From an uncultured Flavobacteriaceae bacterium (GTDB lineage: Bacteria; Bacteroidota; Bacteroidia; Flavobacteriales; Flavobacteriaceae): a stretch of 64,000 nucleotides of DNA. The notes below the pieces were generated by a model. The model had not been told where the DNA came from. It saw only the letters and a list, made by a program, of their open reading frames with translations, and did not search any database. Made by a program: the position numbers and the translations under genes. Location of the stretch: positions 868,001 to 932,000 of the forward strand of contig CANLUS010000001.1 of assembly GCA_947494325.1 (NCBI GenBank), read 5' to 3'. Positions 35,452 to 43,700 of this stretch are shown here, in pieces; the first letter of the stretch is position 1, and each line of letters starts with the position of its first letter.

Positions 35452-37239
35452 ATGAAAATTATACGTACAGTTTTATGCAGTCTAATCCTTTTTTCCTGCC
35501 AAGCGCAAGAATATCAAGTGACTTTTAAAGTAGACATGCGTCACGAAAAAAAAATGAACAAGGTGTCTCTAAGGGGAAATATCAGTCCATTGTCATGGGA
35601 TAAGGATTATGTGTTATCTGACACTGACGGAGACCGTATTTATGAAGCCACGATTCCATTTAAAACTTCGAAAAGAAACTTAAGATTCAAATTCACTAAT
35701 GGTAAAGCATTAGAATTATACGGATCAGACAACCGCATACTTTGGTTCAAAAAGCCATCAATAAAAGCCAATTTTGTTTTTAACGAATTTAACGTACATG
35801 ACTCAAAAAGGCTTGAAAAACTAACATATACAGAAACACAGATTAAAGAAGATATTGCGGTATTAAAAGAGACCCTAGAATTTATACATCCAAATTTGTA
35901 TACCTATCGAGATAGTATCGAATTAGAGCTGGACTTTAAACACTTAGAAAGGCAACTACTTGCGAACCCTACATTACTTAATGCCTATAAGGAGGTTTCA
36001 AAATTTGCCGCAAATATTAAATGTAGTCACACCTTTACCAATCCTTGGAATCAAGGTCCAGATGTGAAGATGGCAGCTTTTCATCAAGCAGATAAAGTGC
36101 CTTTTACATTTAACAGAATAGGAAAACGATTATTTATCGATAAAAATGCATCTGATAATGAACGGCTCAAAAAAGGACTTGAAATTTTAAGTATAAATGG
36201 TATTGCTACTGATACGATCATGACCCGCTTAGTCGACTATATTACTTCTGACGGAAATAATTTCGAAAAGCGCTTGCAACGCTTAACATTAAGTGGAAAT
36301 TCAAAGTTCGAATTATTTGACATTTTCTTTCCGTTGGAATTTCCGCATCAAGGTGAATTTCAATTGCAACTAAAAGATCATCGTACAGATGAGATGCAGC
36401 AAACTTTGGTGAAAGCAATGTCAAAAACAAAACGTACTCAAATCTTAAAGCAACGCTATACCGATTTTGGGAGTTCTTTCGAAGAAGGGTGGAAATTTTC
36501 AATTCTTAATGAGAAAACAGCACAGTTACAAATTAAAAGTTTTGCCATTTTTAGCAGTGATTTTAAATGGAAAGAATTTCTAGACACTTCTTTTAAATCC
36601 TTAAAGAATAATAAAATTGAAAACCTGGTTATTGATATCCGTGGCAATGAAGGTGGCGATGCTCAGGTAGTGCAATACATCTTAGAACGAATTATTGATA
36701 CATCAATCAAGGTGAATTTACCTGCACAAACAACTGTATATCGAGCCATTCCAGAAAAGTTGAGAAAATACATTAGTACTTGGGATAAACGACCCTATGA
36801 TTGGGGGAATAAAGTAAAGCAACTACCAAAGGGCCGGTATAAATTAAAGGATATGTATGCCGAAACTTCGAAAACATACAAACCAAAGAAGGCTGGCTTT
36901 AAAGGAAATGTTTATGTATTGACTGATGCCGAAAATAGTTCAGCGACCCATATTATGGCGACCTATGTGAAAGCCTATAAGCTGGCAACACTCGTAGGGC
37001 AAGAAACAGGAGGAAATCAAAAAGGTTTGAACGGAGGTTATATGTTTTTTCATAGACTTCCAAATACAAGAGTTGAACTAGACATACCAGTTTTCAGTAT
37101 CAAAATTTTAGAAGAAACAGCGACCACCTATGACAGCGGAATACAACCAGATGTGCTGGTTCAAAAAAATGTGAATGACCTCATAAATGGTATAGACACA
37201 GAATTAAACAAAGTATTAGAAATTATAAAAAATAAGTAA
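35452..37239 (+). CDS. S41 (C-terminal processing type) peptidase lipoprotein
   Basis: A 595-residue predicted lipoprotein (lipobox FSC, Cys16). Residues about 20-110 form a beta-sandwich that resembles starch-binding/CBM20-like domains (VTFKVDMRHEKKMNKVSLRGNISPLSW...). The peptidase part includes a tricorn/CTP-like core with VIDIRGNEGGDAQVVQYI, the nucleophile Ser in TDAENSSATHIMA (about residue 493) and GQETGGNQKGLNGGYMFFHRLPNT. Substrate is unknown. It starts a cluster of exported proteins and follows a membrane AraC regulator. Confidence 0.85.
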   Translation: MKIIRTVLCSLILFSCQAQEYQVTFKVDMRHEKKMNKVSLRGNISPLSWDKDYVLSDTDGDRIYEATIPFKTSKRNLRFKFTNGKALELYGSDNRILWFKKPSIKANFVFNEFNVHDSKRLEKLTYTETQIKEDIAVLKETLEFIHPNLYTYRDSIELELDFKHLERQLLANPTLLNAYKEVSKFAANIKCSHTFTNPWNQGPDVKMAAFHQADKVPFTFNRIGKRLFIDKNASDNERLKKGLEILSINGIATDTIMTRLVDYITSDGNNFEKRLQRLTLSGNSKFELFDIFFPLEFPHQGEFQLQLKDHRTDEMQQTLVKAMSKTKRTQILKQRYTDFGSSFEEGWKFSILNEKTAQLQIKSFAIFSSDFKWKEFLDTSFKSLKNNKIENLVIDIRGNEGGDAQVVQYILERIIDTSIKVNLPAQTTVYRAIPEKLRKYISTWDKRPYDWGNKVKQLPKGRYKLKDMYAETSKTYKPKKAGFKGNVYVLTDAENSSATHIMATYVKAYKLATLVGQETGGNQKGLNGGYMFFHRLPNTRVELDIPVFSIKILEETATTYDSGIQPDVLVQKNVNDLINGIDTELNKVLEIIKNK

Positions 37240-37267
37240 AATAAAGAAACATATAAAACATAACATT

Positions 37268-37809
37268 ATGGAGGACGAAATAAACATACACCAGCAAAAG
37301 AATAGAACCGAATTTACGGTTGTCAAAGCGATTCTAATGATCCTATTCATAGCCGTTTTAACATAGAGGTAGTAGCTCAAGATAGCATAGAATTATCAGA
37401 TATTGAGATTTTGCACGATACTAATTGGGAAGGCAATCTAATGTACATAGATTATACTAGCGGTAACAAAACGGTATTACAAACGAAGATGCAATTAGTA
37501 GTTAAGGGAAATAGAATAATGATATCAACACAATATAATAATGAACCAAAGGCGAATTCAAAAGGATCCATCAAACTAAAAAAAGGAGGAACCTATTTTG
37601 GCAACGAAAAGGTTATAAAAAAAATAAAACAAGATAACGGCATGATAAAAATAGTAACAATGTTCAAAGGTTATGACAATAGCAAAAAAGCAACTATTTA
37701 TAAAACATATCTTTTCGATGATAACATATATTCTGTTACAAAAGAGATTCTTTTAACAGGTTCAAAAGAAAAGTTTATAAGGAATAAATATAGCTATACA
37801 AGAATTTAA
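37268..37809 (+). pseudogene. Secreted protein gene with a frameshift in the signal peptide
   Basis: An ATG at 37268 opens a frame that reads a basic start and hydrophobic segment (VVKAILMILFIAV) and stops at 37366. The open frame continues one register away as FNIEVVAQDSIELSDIEIL and runs to a stop at 37809. One extra T in the T-run 37356-37359 would join the two into a 180-residue secreted protein with a normal signal peptide ending VVAQ. The mature part, which resembles no family I know, is intact for about 145 residues. Either the gene is broken by a one-base deletion or the base is a sequencing error. Confidence 0.6.
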
Positions 37810-37821
37810 AAAATAACTAAA

Positions 37822-38700
37822 ATGAAGAAAATAACACTATTGTTTTTCCTGATCGGAATGACGGGATTTACACAAATCAAAGGGAACAAGAATATCGAAA
37901 CACGAACTTTTTCTGCCATAGGATTGACGGATATTGAAATGGGTCTATATGCGAAGGTAGAGATAGATCAATCAAGTGATGAAACAATTTCTATTACGGC
38001 AGATAGCAATCTATTTAATTTAATTGATACTGAAGTTGTAGATGGCACCTTAAAATTGGTTCAAAAAGATTGGATTCAGCCATCACAGAACATCATTATA
38101 AAAATTGGGATGCCACATATGAAAAGAATTCAATTAGATGTGCACGAGACCTTGCTCGTAAAGAATATTAAAAAAGACAATATTTCATTTATGGCATTGA
38201 ATGGTACAATCGTGGCAAAAGGCAACACAAACTCAGTTGGTATCGGTGCCGAAAACGGAACTATTGATGCTACTGAATTACAGACGAAAAGCGCTTTCTT
38301 AAATATTTGGGGTGCGGGAAAAGCGATGGTGAATGTATCCGACATTCTTGAAAGCAACTTAAGTAACGATGCAAGAATAGAGGTTATTGGTACACCTAAA
38401 GTTTTAAAAGGCGATAGTAAACGAGCCATTGCAAAGTCAAGAAAACCAAAAAATAGCGCATTGAAATGGATAAGCTTTAAGATAAAAAACAATTCGTCAA
38501 ACAGAAATCAGTTTGCAGTTGTTGGCCCTAAGGCCGATGGTTCGACATTTGGATATGGTTTTCCGATGATGCCATTTACGTCGAAAAAAGAACGATGGAC
38601 TACAGGAACCAAAGTGTATAAGGTGAATAAAATCGGCTTGAGAAAACTGTTGGTTGTTATTAAGGCAGAAGATGAAGGTAAAACTGTACAATTATTCTAA
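37822..38700 (+). CDS. DUF2807 (GIN/adhesin head-like) secreted protein
   Basis: A 292-residue secreted protein with signal peptide ending near GFTQI. Residues about 22-215 form a right-handed beta-helix-like DUF2807 domain: RTFSAIGLTDIEMGLYAKVEIDQSSDETISITADSNL, then short repeats of polar/hydrophobic turns. The C-terminal about 75 residues form a separate region (ALKWISFKIKNNSSNRNQFAVVGPKADGS...) not usual for DUF2807. The function of the family is unknown. It starts 12 nt after the frameshifted gene. Confidence 0.8.
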   Translation: MKKITLLFFLIGMTGFTQIKGNKNIETRTFSAIGLTDIEMGLYAKVEIDQSSDETISITADSNLFNLIDTEVVDGTLKLVQKDWIQPSQNIIIKIGMPHMKRIQLDVHETLLVKNIKKDNISFMALNGTIVAKGNTNSVGIGAENGTIDATELQTKSAFLNIWGAGKAMVNVSDILESNLSNDARIEVIGTPKVLKGDSKRAIAKSRKPKNSALKWISFKIKNNSSNRNQFAVVGPKADGSTFGYGFPMMPFTSKKERWTTGTKVYKVNKIGLRKLLVVIKAEDEGKTVQLF

Positions 38701-38701
38701 T

Positions 38702-39265
38702 ATGAAGATTATCAATAGGCTTAAAAAGGTAAATATTAATTTTTTAGTAGCAGGAAGTGCACTTTTTGTGAGTGTATGTGCATTGTTTTTGTCAATTCAA
38801 GAAGTGCGAATCATGCGGTCACAACAAAAAGCCTCCATGTACCCATATATTACGATAGGTAAATCCTACAATGCAAGAGGTTTTGGTATTCAAATGAAGA
38901 ATAGCGGTAATGGATTAGCGAAAATTAGTTCGTATCAGATCTATAATGATAGTATGTATTTTAAAGATTGGTTTGATGTTTTGCAGACATTGGCTCCAGA
39001 TGCCAAAAATATCAATTACAATGTGATCAGCACCGATGGGAATATTCGTAATAAAATGATAAGTCCTGGAGAAAATGTGAATCTAATTACATTGAAATGG
39101 ACCTCCGAAACTAGAAAACTCGAAGAATTATTTAATACATTGAAAGTAAAAGTGATTTATTCTTCTCTCCTTGATGAACATTGGATGGTGGAAGAAGGAA
39201 CGCCAAATCAGATTGAAAAGAAGCTCAAATTAGAGTCAGCCAAGGAATTTGAATTTTCAGACTAA
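38702..39265 (+). CDS. Single-pass membrane protein of unknown function
   Basis: A 187-residue protein with a basic N-terminus and one membrane helix (about 10-32, FLVAGSALFVSVCALFLSI), followed by a soluble beta-rich domain outside or in the periplasm. An in-frame ATG further upstream at 38654 lies within the previous gene and would add 16 residues; the ATG at 38702 is preferred because it begins right after the previous stop. I do not recognise the family. Confidence 0.6.
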   Translation: MKIINRLKKVNINFLVAGSALFVSVCALFLSIQEVRIMRSQQKASMYPYITIGKSYNARGFGIQMKNSGNGLAKISSYQIYNDSMYFKDWFDVLQTLAPDAKNINYNVISTDGNIRNKMISPGENVNLITLKWTSETRKLEELFNTLKVKVIYSSLLDEHWMVEEGTPNQIEKKLKLESAKEFEFSD

Positions 39266-39353
39266 ATATTATATATAATAGAATATTTTATGAATATGAG
39301 CGTTATTAAAACTCAATACTCAGTGGGAACGCTGTGTAAAAGAGAAAGTTTTT

Positions 39354-39377
39354 AGAGCGCCTTACGGGCGCTCTTTT
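39354..39377 (+). terminator. Terminator of the S41 cluster
   Basis: An 8-bp stem AGAGCGCC (39354-39361) with GGCGCTCT (39367-39374) and a T-run ends the group that starts at the S41 peptidase gene. Confidence 0.85.
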
Positions 39378-39404
39378 ATGTATGTCATTACAGAAGTAAT
39401 TTTT

Positions 39405-39437
39405 TTTGGATTGTTATAGAATATAATTGCATCTTTG
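39405..39437 (+). promoter_or_regulatory. Promoter of candidate transcript at 39.44 kb
   Basis: TTTG (39405-39408) and CATCTTTG (39430-39437) are 21 nt apart. The layout and the bases GGAT after the TTTG recur almost exactly in the second promoter at 39811-39842. Confidence 0.6.
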
Positions 39438-39445
39438 CCTCACAA

Positions 39446-39493
39446 ATGAAAATCATAAGAGTACATATTGCACCTGCGCCACTGTTTTGTTAG
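39446..39493 (+). CDS. Possible 15-residue leader-like peptide
   Basis: ATG to TAG encodes MKIIRVHIAPAPLFC, beginning 3-4 nt after the predicted transcript start. The Ala-Pro-Ala-Pro stretch and the stop inside the hairpin loop CCACT...AGTGG recall regulatory leader peptides, but no relative is known to me. Confidence 0.3.
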   Translation: MKIIRVHIAPAPLFC

Positions 39494-39600
39494 TGGGATT
39501 ATCGAGGAATGAATGAATTATTCAGTCGATATAGGACGATATGTAGTTATTTTTAATCATTTTTTTAAAATGATTTAATCAGAAGAATAGAAATATATAC

Positions 39601-39628
39601 AAGCGTCCAAGAAATTGGACGCTTTTTT
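39601..39628 (+). terminator. Strong intrinsic terminator
   Basis: A perfect 10-bp stem AAGCGTCCAA (39601-39610) with TTGGACGCTT (39615-39624), closed by a GAAA tetraloop and followed by six T. Confidence 0.92.
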
Positions 39629-39662
39629 ATGAAAAAATAAAATGATTTGAACATAAATTATA

Positions 39663-39764
39663 AAAATTAAAATAGAAGACCTTGAAGAGTAAGCGATTGG
39701 TAGACAGACTATTGCCAAATACCTTAACAATCTGCATAAAGCGGACAGGGATTGTTATGACTAA
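39663..39764 (+). pseudogene. Possible gene remnant
   Basis: This segment reads, in one frame with a single internal stop at 39690, KIKIEDLEE then AIGRQTIAKYLNNLHKADRD. The second part looks like a helix-turn-helix or recombinase fragment, but it is too short to assign. It lies in a gene-poor block between the two promoter units. Confidence 0.2.
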
Positions 39765-39810
39765 AATGAAATACAAATAACTGATTATCAGTAAATTATA
39801 TTGTTTTTTA

Positions 39811-39842
39811 TTTGGATATTTAAAAAATACTATTCATCTTTG
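39811..39842 (+). promoter_or_regulatory. Promoter upstream of the leader of the TPR gene
   Basis: TTTG (39811-39814) and CATCTTTG (39835-39842) are 20 nt apart, with a predicted start near 39848. Both promoters in this block use CATCTTTGC rather than TATnTTTG. Confidence 0.6.
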
Positions 39843-39893
39843 CATCGCAGTTTTAAAGAAACAACTGTGATACACAAAAATTAAATAGAAGTC

Positions 39894-39974
39894 ATGTTAG
39901 AACATCGCATAACATTTCAGAAAATGGACAAAAGAAGTTTGTCTTTTTTTAGGCTTCGGTATTTCTGTAAATAA
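39894..39974 (+). CDS. Possible 26-residue leader peptide
   Basis: ATG to TAA encodes a basic, aromatic peptide whose second half is KRSLSFFRLRYFCK. Its Arg, Phe and Ser codons sit over and just before the first arm of the alternative hairpin. No relative is known to me. Confidence 0.35.
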   Translation: MLEHRITFQKMDKRSLSFFRLRYFCK

Positions 39975-39988
39975 TCTTTCCAGAATCT

Positions 39989-40022
39989 AAATCCGAAGTA
40001 AGAACAACATTTCGGATTTTTT
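39989..40022 (+). terminator. Conditional terminator before the TPR gene
   Basis: A 9-bp stem AAATCCGAA/TTCGGATTT with a 13-nt loop, followed by T to 40022. See the attenuator-like leader for the competing pairing. Confidence 0.75.
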
Positions 40023-40108
40023 CAAATCATTTTAGAGAATCCTAATTTTTTAAGCACTGAGTATTGAACTTGGTATGCTTGAGTAATACTATTCAAAATT
40101 TATAAAAA

Positions 40109-40657
40109 ATGGAAAATAATTTACATAATAGTTATGTGATGAAAGCTTTAGATGCTTACCCATATAACCTTGAAGAGACTTTAGAAGCATTGAATTATGC
40201 GCTTTCTTATAATAGCAGAGATGCATTTGCATTGTGCTTAATGGGTCGCCTATATGCTGAACAACTCGAAGATTATACGACTGCAAAAAACTATTTTGCT
40301 GAGGCATTATCAGTAAATCTTGACGCGCACTACGTATATACCCATTATGTGCGAGTTTTAATTCAAAATGATGATTTTGATGAGGCAGAGAAGTTATTAA
40401 ATTATGGTTTTACGATCAAAGGAGTTAGCAGGTCTACCCTACTTTTACAAAGAGGGCAGCTCTATGAAGCAACAGGCAGATATAAATTGGCATTTGAAAC
40501 ATTAAAAGAAGCTAAAAAAGGAGGTTTAAATAATGAGTTTGTCGATTTTGTCAATGATGAAATTACTCGAGTTGAGAGAAAACTTAGCTTCGAAAAAAAG
40601 AAGGAAGTAAAAGAAAAACCAATTGAGAAAAAAACATCTATATTTGGTCTGTTCTAA
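40109..40657 (+). CDS. TPR-repeat protein, cytoplasmic
   Basis: A 182-residue protein without signal peptide, made of about four tetratricopeptide-like helix pairs (for example YNSRDAFALCLMGRLYAEQLEDYTTAKNYFAEAL and YTHYVRVLIQNDDFDEAEKLL) and a lysine/glutamate-rich C-terminal tail. TPR proteins bind other proteins; the partner is unknown. It stands alone between an attenuator-like leader and a strong terminator. Confidence 0.85.
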   Translation: MENNLHNSYVMKALDAYPYNLEETLEALNYALSYNSRDAFALCLMGRLYAEQLEDYTTAKNYFAEALSVNLDAHYVYTHYVRVLIQNDDFDEAEKLLNYGFTIKGVSRSTLLLQRGQLYEATGRYKLAFETLKEAKKGGLNNEFVDFVNDEITRVERKLSFEKKKEVKEKPIEKKTSIFGLF

Positions 40658-40684
40658 AAGAGTCGCAATTAGCGACTCTTTTTT
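40658..40684 (+). terminator. Terminator of the TPR gene
   Basis: A 9-bp stem AAGAGTCGC (40658-40666) with GCGACTCTT (40672-40680) and a following T-run. Confidence 0.9.
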
Positions 40685-40733
40685 ATTTTGTAATAATTAG
40701 TATCTTGTAATTGCCTATTATAATGTAATTCGT

Positions 40734-43700
40734 ATGGAGACTGAACTAAAGAAATTAATACATGTGTCGGCACTTTTTGGGCTATTACTTTTATTATTGA
40801 CCCCAAATGAAGCCCTTGCTAAATCAATTGAATCTCGATTTTATAACGCTCCAAGCTATGAGATAAAAGGTAAAATTATTGATGCGGAAACTGGTGAAGG
40901 AGTACCATTTTGTAGTGCTATTATAGAAAACACGCATTCCGGAACTTCGAGTAATGAAGAAGGAGATTTCGTTATTAGTATAGAGACGCTTCCGATCAAA
41001 CTCATATTTTCTCATTTAAACTACAAAAAACAAAGTATAAACATTACTAAAAATGTCGAGCTTATTGTCAAATTAACCCCTTTAGCACATAGCCTTGATG
41101 AAGTAACGCTCGATGTAGGGGATAAAAATGGATATGCGATAGAGCTGGCTCAAAAGGCATTTAGACAGATGAGTTCACTAAGTTCAATTGAAAAATATGG
41201 AAAGGCATTATACCGTCAAAAGGCAAAGAATGGCGATACGTATTCTGAGTTTTCCGAGATTATTTATGATATAAAATATACAACCGGCGGGGTACAAGAT
41301 TGGGAAATTATTGAAGGTAGATATGCCCTAAAAGAAAACAGTGTGAACAATAAAAATTTCACCCTCCTTTCCCGTTTGCTAACAGCTATACAACCAAATA
41401 CAAATGATCTCCTATTTCCATTACGAGAATCTTTAGAAAATTACTATACAGCAAAAATTATTGACCTTCTTAAAACCAATGAAGGTAATCTTATTGTTGT
41501 ATATCTGAAACCTGAACCTAATGTGCCAAAACCAGCTTTTGAAGGTGAGGTCTATTTGAATTCTAGAACTTATGATGTTTTAAAGGTTATTGGGTCGATA
41601 GCGCAAGATGACGTAAAGTTAATTAAGCTAACAGAGAAAAATACATCCAAAAAGAACTATAACCTATCTTATGAGATAGCTTTTAAAAAAGATAAAGAAT
41701 TAGATTTAGTATTAGACTATATAAATGTCAATCAAGAATTCGATTATTTTAAGGAAGAAACCTTGAAAACTCATGTGTCGTCTGAATCGAAACTGTTCTT
41801 TTTCGAATATTATCAACCCTTAAGAAAACCTAAGTTAGGTCGGCAATTCCGTCGAGGTAAAAGTGATTGGGAAAACTTAAATGAGATAGGATATAATCAA
41901 AAATTTTGGCAGGATAACCAAATTGTAAAAAGAACTCCTGTTGAGCAAGAAGTTATAGACGCTTTTGAAAAAGGCAATAGATTTGAATCAATGTTTTTGA
42001 ATAGTAGGCAACAGATTGCCTTAATGCAATCGGGTATTGCTGGTGATCCATTTATTAAATGGCTAGGTGATAGTATGGATAGGTTTTCTCAGAATAATAC
42101 CGTTCAAAAGGTCTATTTACATACGAATAAGGAGATTTTTTCATCAGGTGGTTATCTTTGGTATAGTGCCTTTGGTACCATAGGGCCTGAATATTATCAA
42201 TCACTGGAAAGTCAAGTGCTTCATGTAGATCTTATTAATGCAGATAATAAGATTGTAAAATCGAAATATGTCGAGCTTATTAACGGGCGAGGAAAAGGAT
42301 CCATAAAAATTGATGCTGACTTGTCGGGAGGAACGTATCAATTAAGAGCATATACCAATTGGATGCGAAATTTTGACGATGCCTTCTTTTTTAATAAAAC
42401 AATAGAGGTGTTAGATGGCCAAACAATAAGCTCTAATACTTCAAAAAATGCAGGTAAAGTTGATTTACAATTCTTTCCTGAAGGAGGAGACGCCATTGCA
42501 AATATGATAAATCTAATCGCCTTTAAGGCCGTTGGAACTGATGGATTAGGCAAAAAAATAAAAGGTCAAATATTAGATTCGAAAGGGCAGTTTATTGCCA
42601 ATATAAATTCGATATATAGTGGTGCTGGATCTTTTAGATTACGACCTCAGAAGGGAGAATCTTATACTGCAGTTTTGAGTGATAATTCGAGGTATCCATT
42701 ACCTCCAATAAAAAGTAAAGGATATGTAATGCGTATTGATAATAGAAATAGTAAAACTGTTCGAGTAAAGGTACAAGCTAGCGAAGAATTAAAGGATAAA
42801 ACATTCTATATAATTGGTCATATAGGCGGCAAGAAATATTATCAAACTAGACTTCGGTTTAATGAAGCTACGAGTATAGATTTTGAAATCCCTAAAAATA
42901 AGTTACCGAGTGGGGTGATGACGCTCACTCTTTTTGATCAAGACAAAAAACCCTATGCTGAACGTATTTTATTTGTGAATAATCAAAACGAACTTATTGT
43001 GCGCACAAAACTCAATAAAAAAACATTAAAATCTAAAGATAAATTAGTGTTAGATATAAACGTAACTGATCCATCGGGTAGGGCTGTTTCTAGTGCTTTT
43101 TCTTTAGCAGTGACGGATGCAACGACGAACGGAAAATCGAGCAATGCCTCAACAATTTTAACACATTTGTTATTGCAATCAGAACTTAAAGGTGTCGTAG
43201 AAAATCCTGGGATACATTTTAAAAATCAAAAGACTTCTACAAGTTCGCGATTAGATTTAATAATGTTAACTCATGGTTGGAGAAGGTTCAATTGGGAACA
43301 ACTTGATGAACAGAAAAATGATTCTATAAAGGAATTCCTAGTCGATGAAAAGCATACAATTTCTGGCATTGCTAAAACTGCCTCTGGTGATATTTTGAAG
43401 AGTACTTCGTTAAATATTATTGCAAATACTACTGACAAATTTGGGTTTCAAATGTACCCCACAATAACAGATTCTAATGGAAGGTTTGAAGTGCGTGATT
43501 TGAAACATGCGAACCCATTAAAATTAGTATTTTCTGCTTATTCGAGTAAAAAAGAACCTATTGGAGTACAAGTTACCTTAGACACCCCTAAGAATAAATT
43601 GTTGGCATTACCTAAATCAAATTTTAAGGGAGTCAATAAGATAAAATCAAAGGAAGTAATTCAACAAGAAACGAAAATTTATAGACAAGCCATTTTAGAA

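Larger units (their letters stand above)
39443..39630 (+). ncRNA. Candidate small transcript with sORF
   Basis: A promoter and a strong terminator bound a discrete transcript of about 185 nt in a stretch without any larger gene. Internal dyads are CCACT/AGTGG (39479-39483 with 39492-39496) and AATCATTT/AAATGATT (39555-39562 with 39568-39575). A 15-codon frame starts a few nucleotides from the predicted 5' end. I do not recognise the RNA family. Confidence 0.5.
39848..40022 (+). promoter_or_regulatory. Attenuator-like leader in front of the TPR gene
   Basis: The leader contains a 26-codon frame, then a terminator made of AAATCCGAA (39989-39997) and TTCGGATTT (40011-40019) plus a T-run. CTTCGG (39954-39959), inside the last codons of the frame, can instead pair with CCGAAG (39993-39998), which would break the terminator. 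These two exclusive pairings and a translated leader over the first arm are the parts of a ribosome-controlled attenuator. The TPR gene starts 87 nt after the terminator. Confidence 0.45.
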
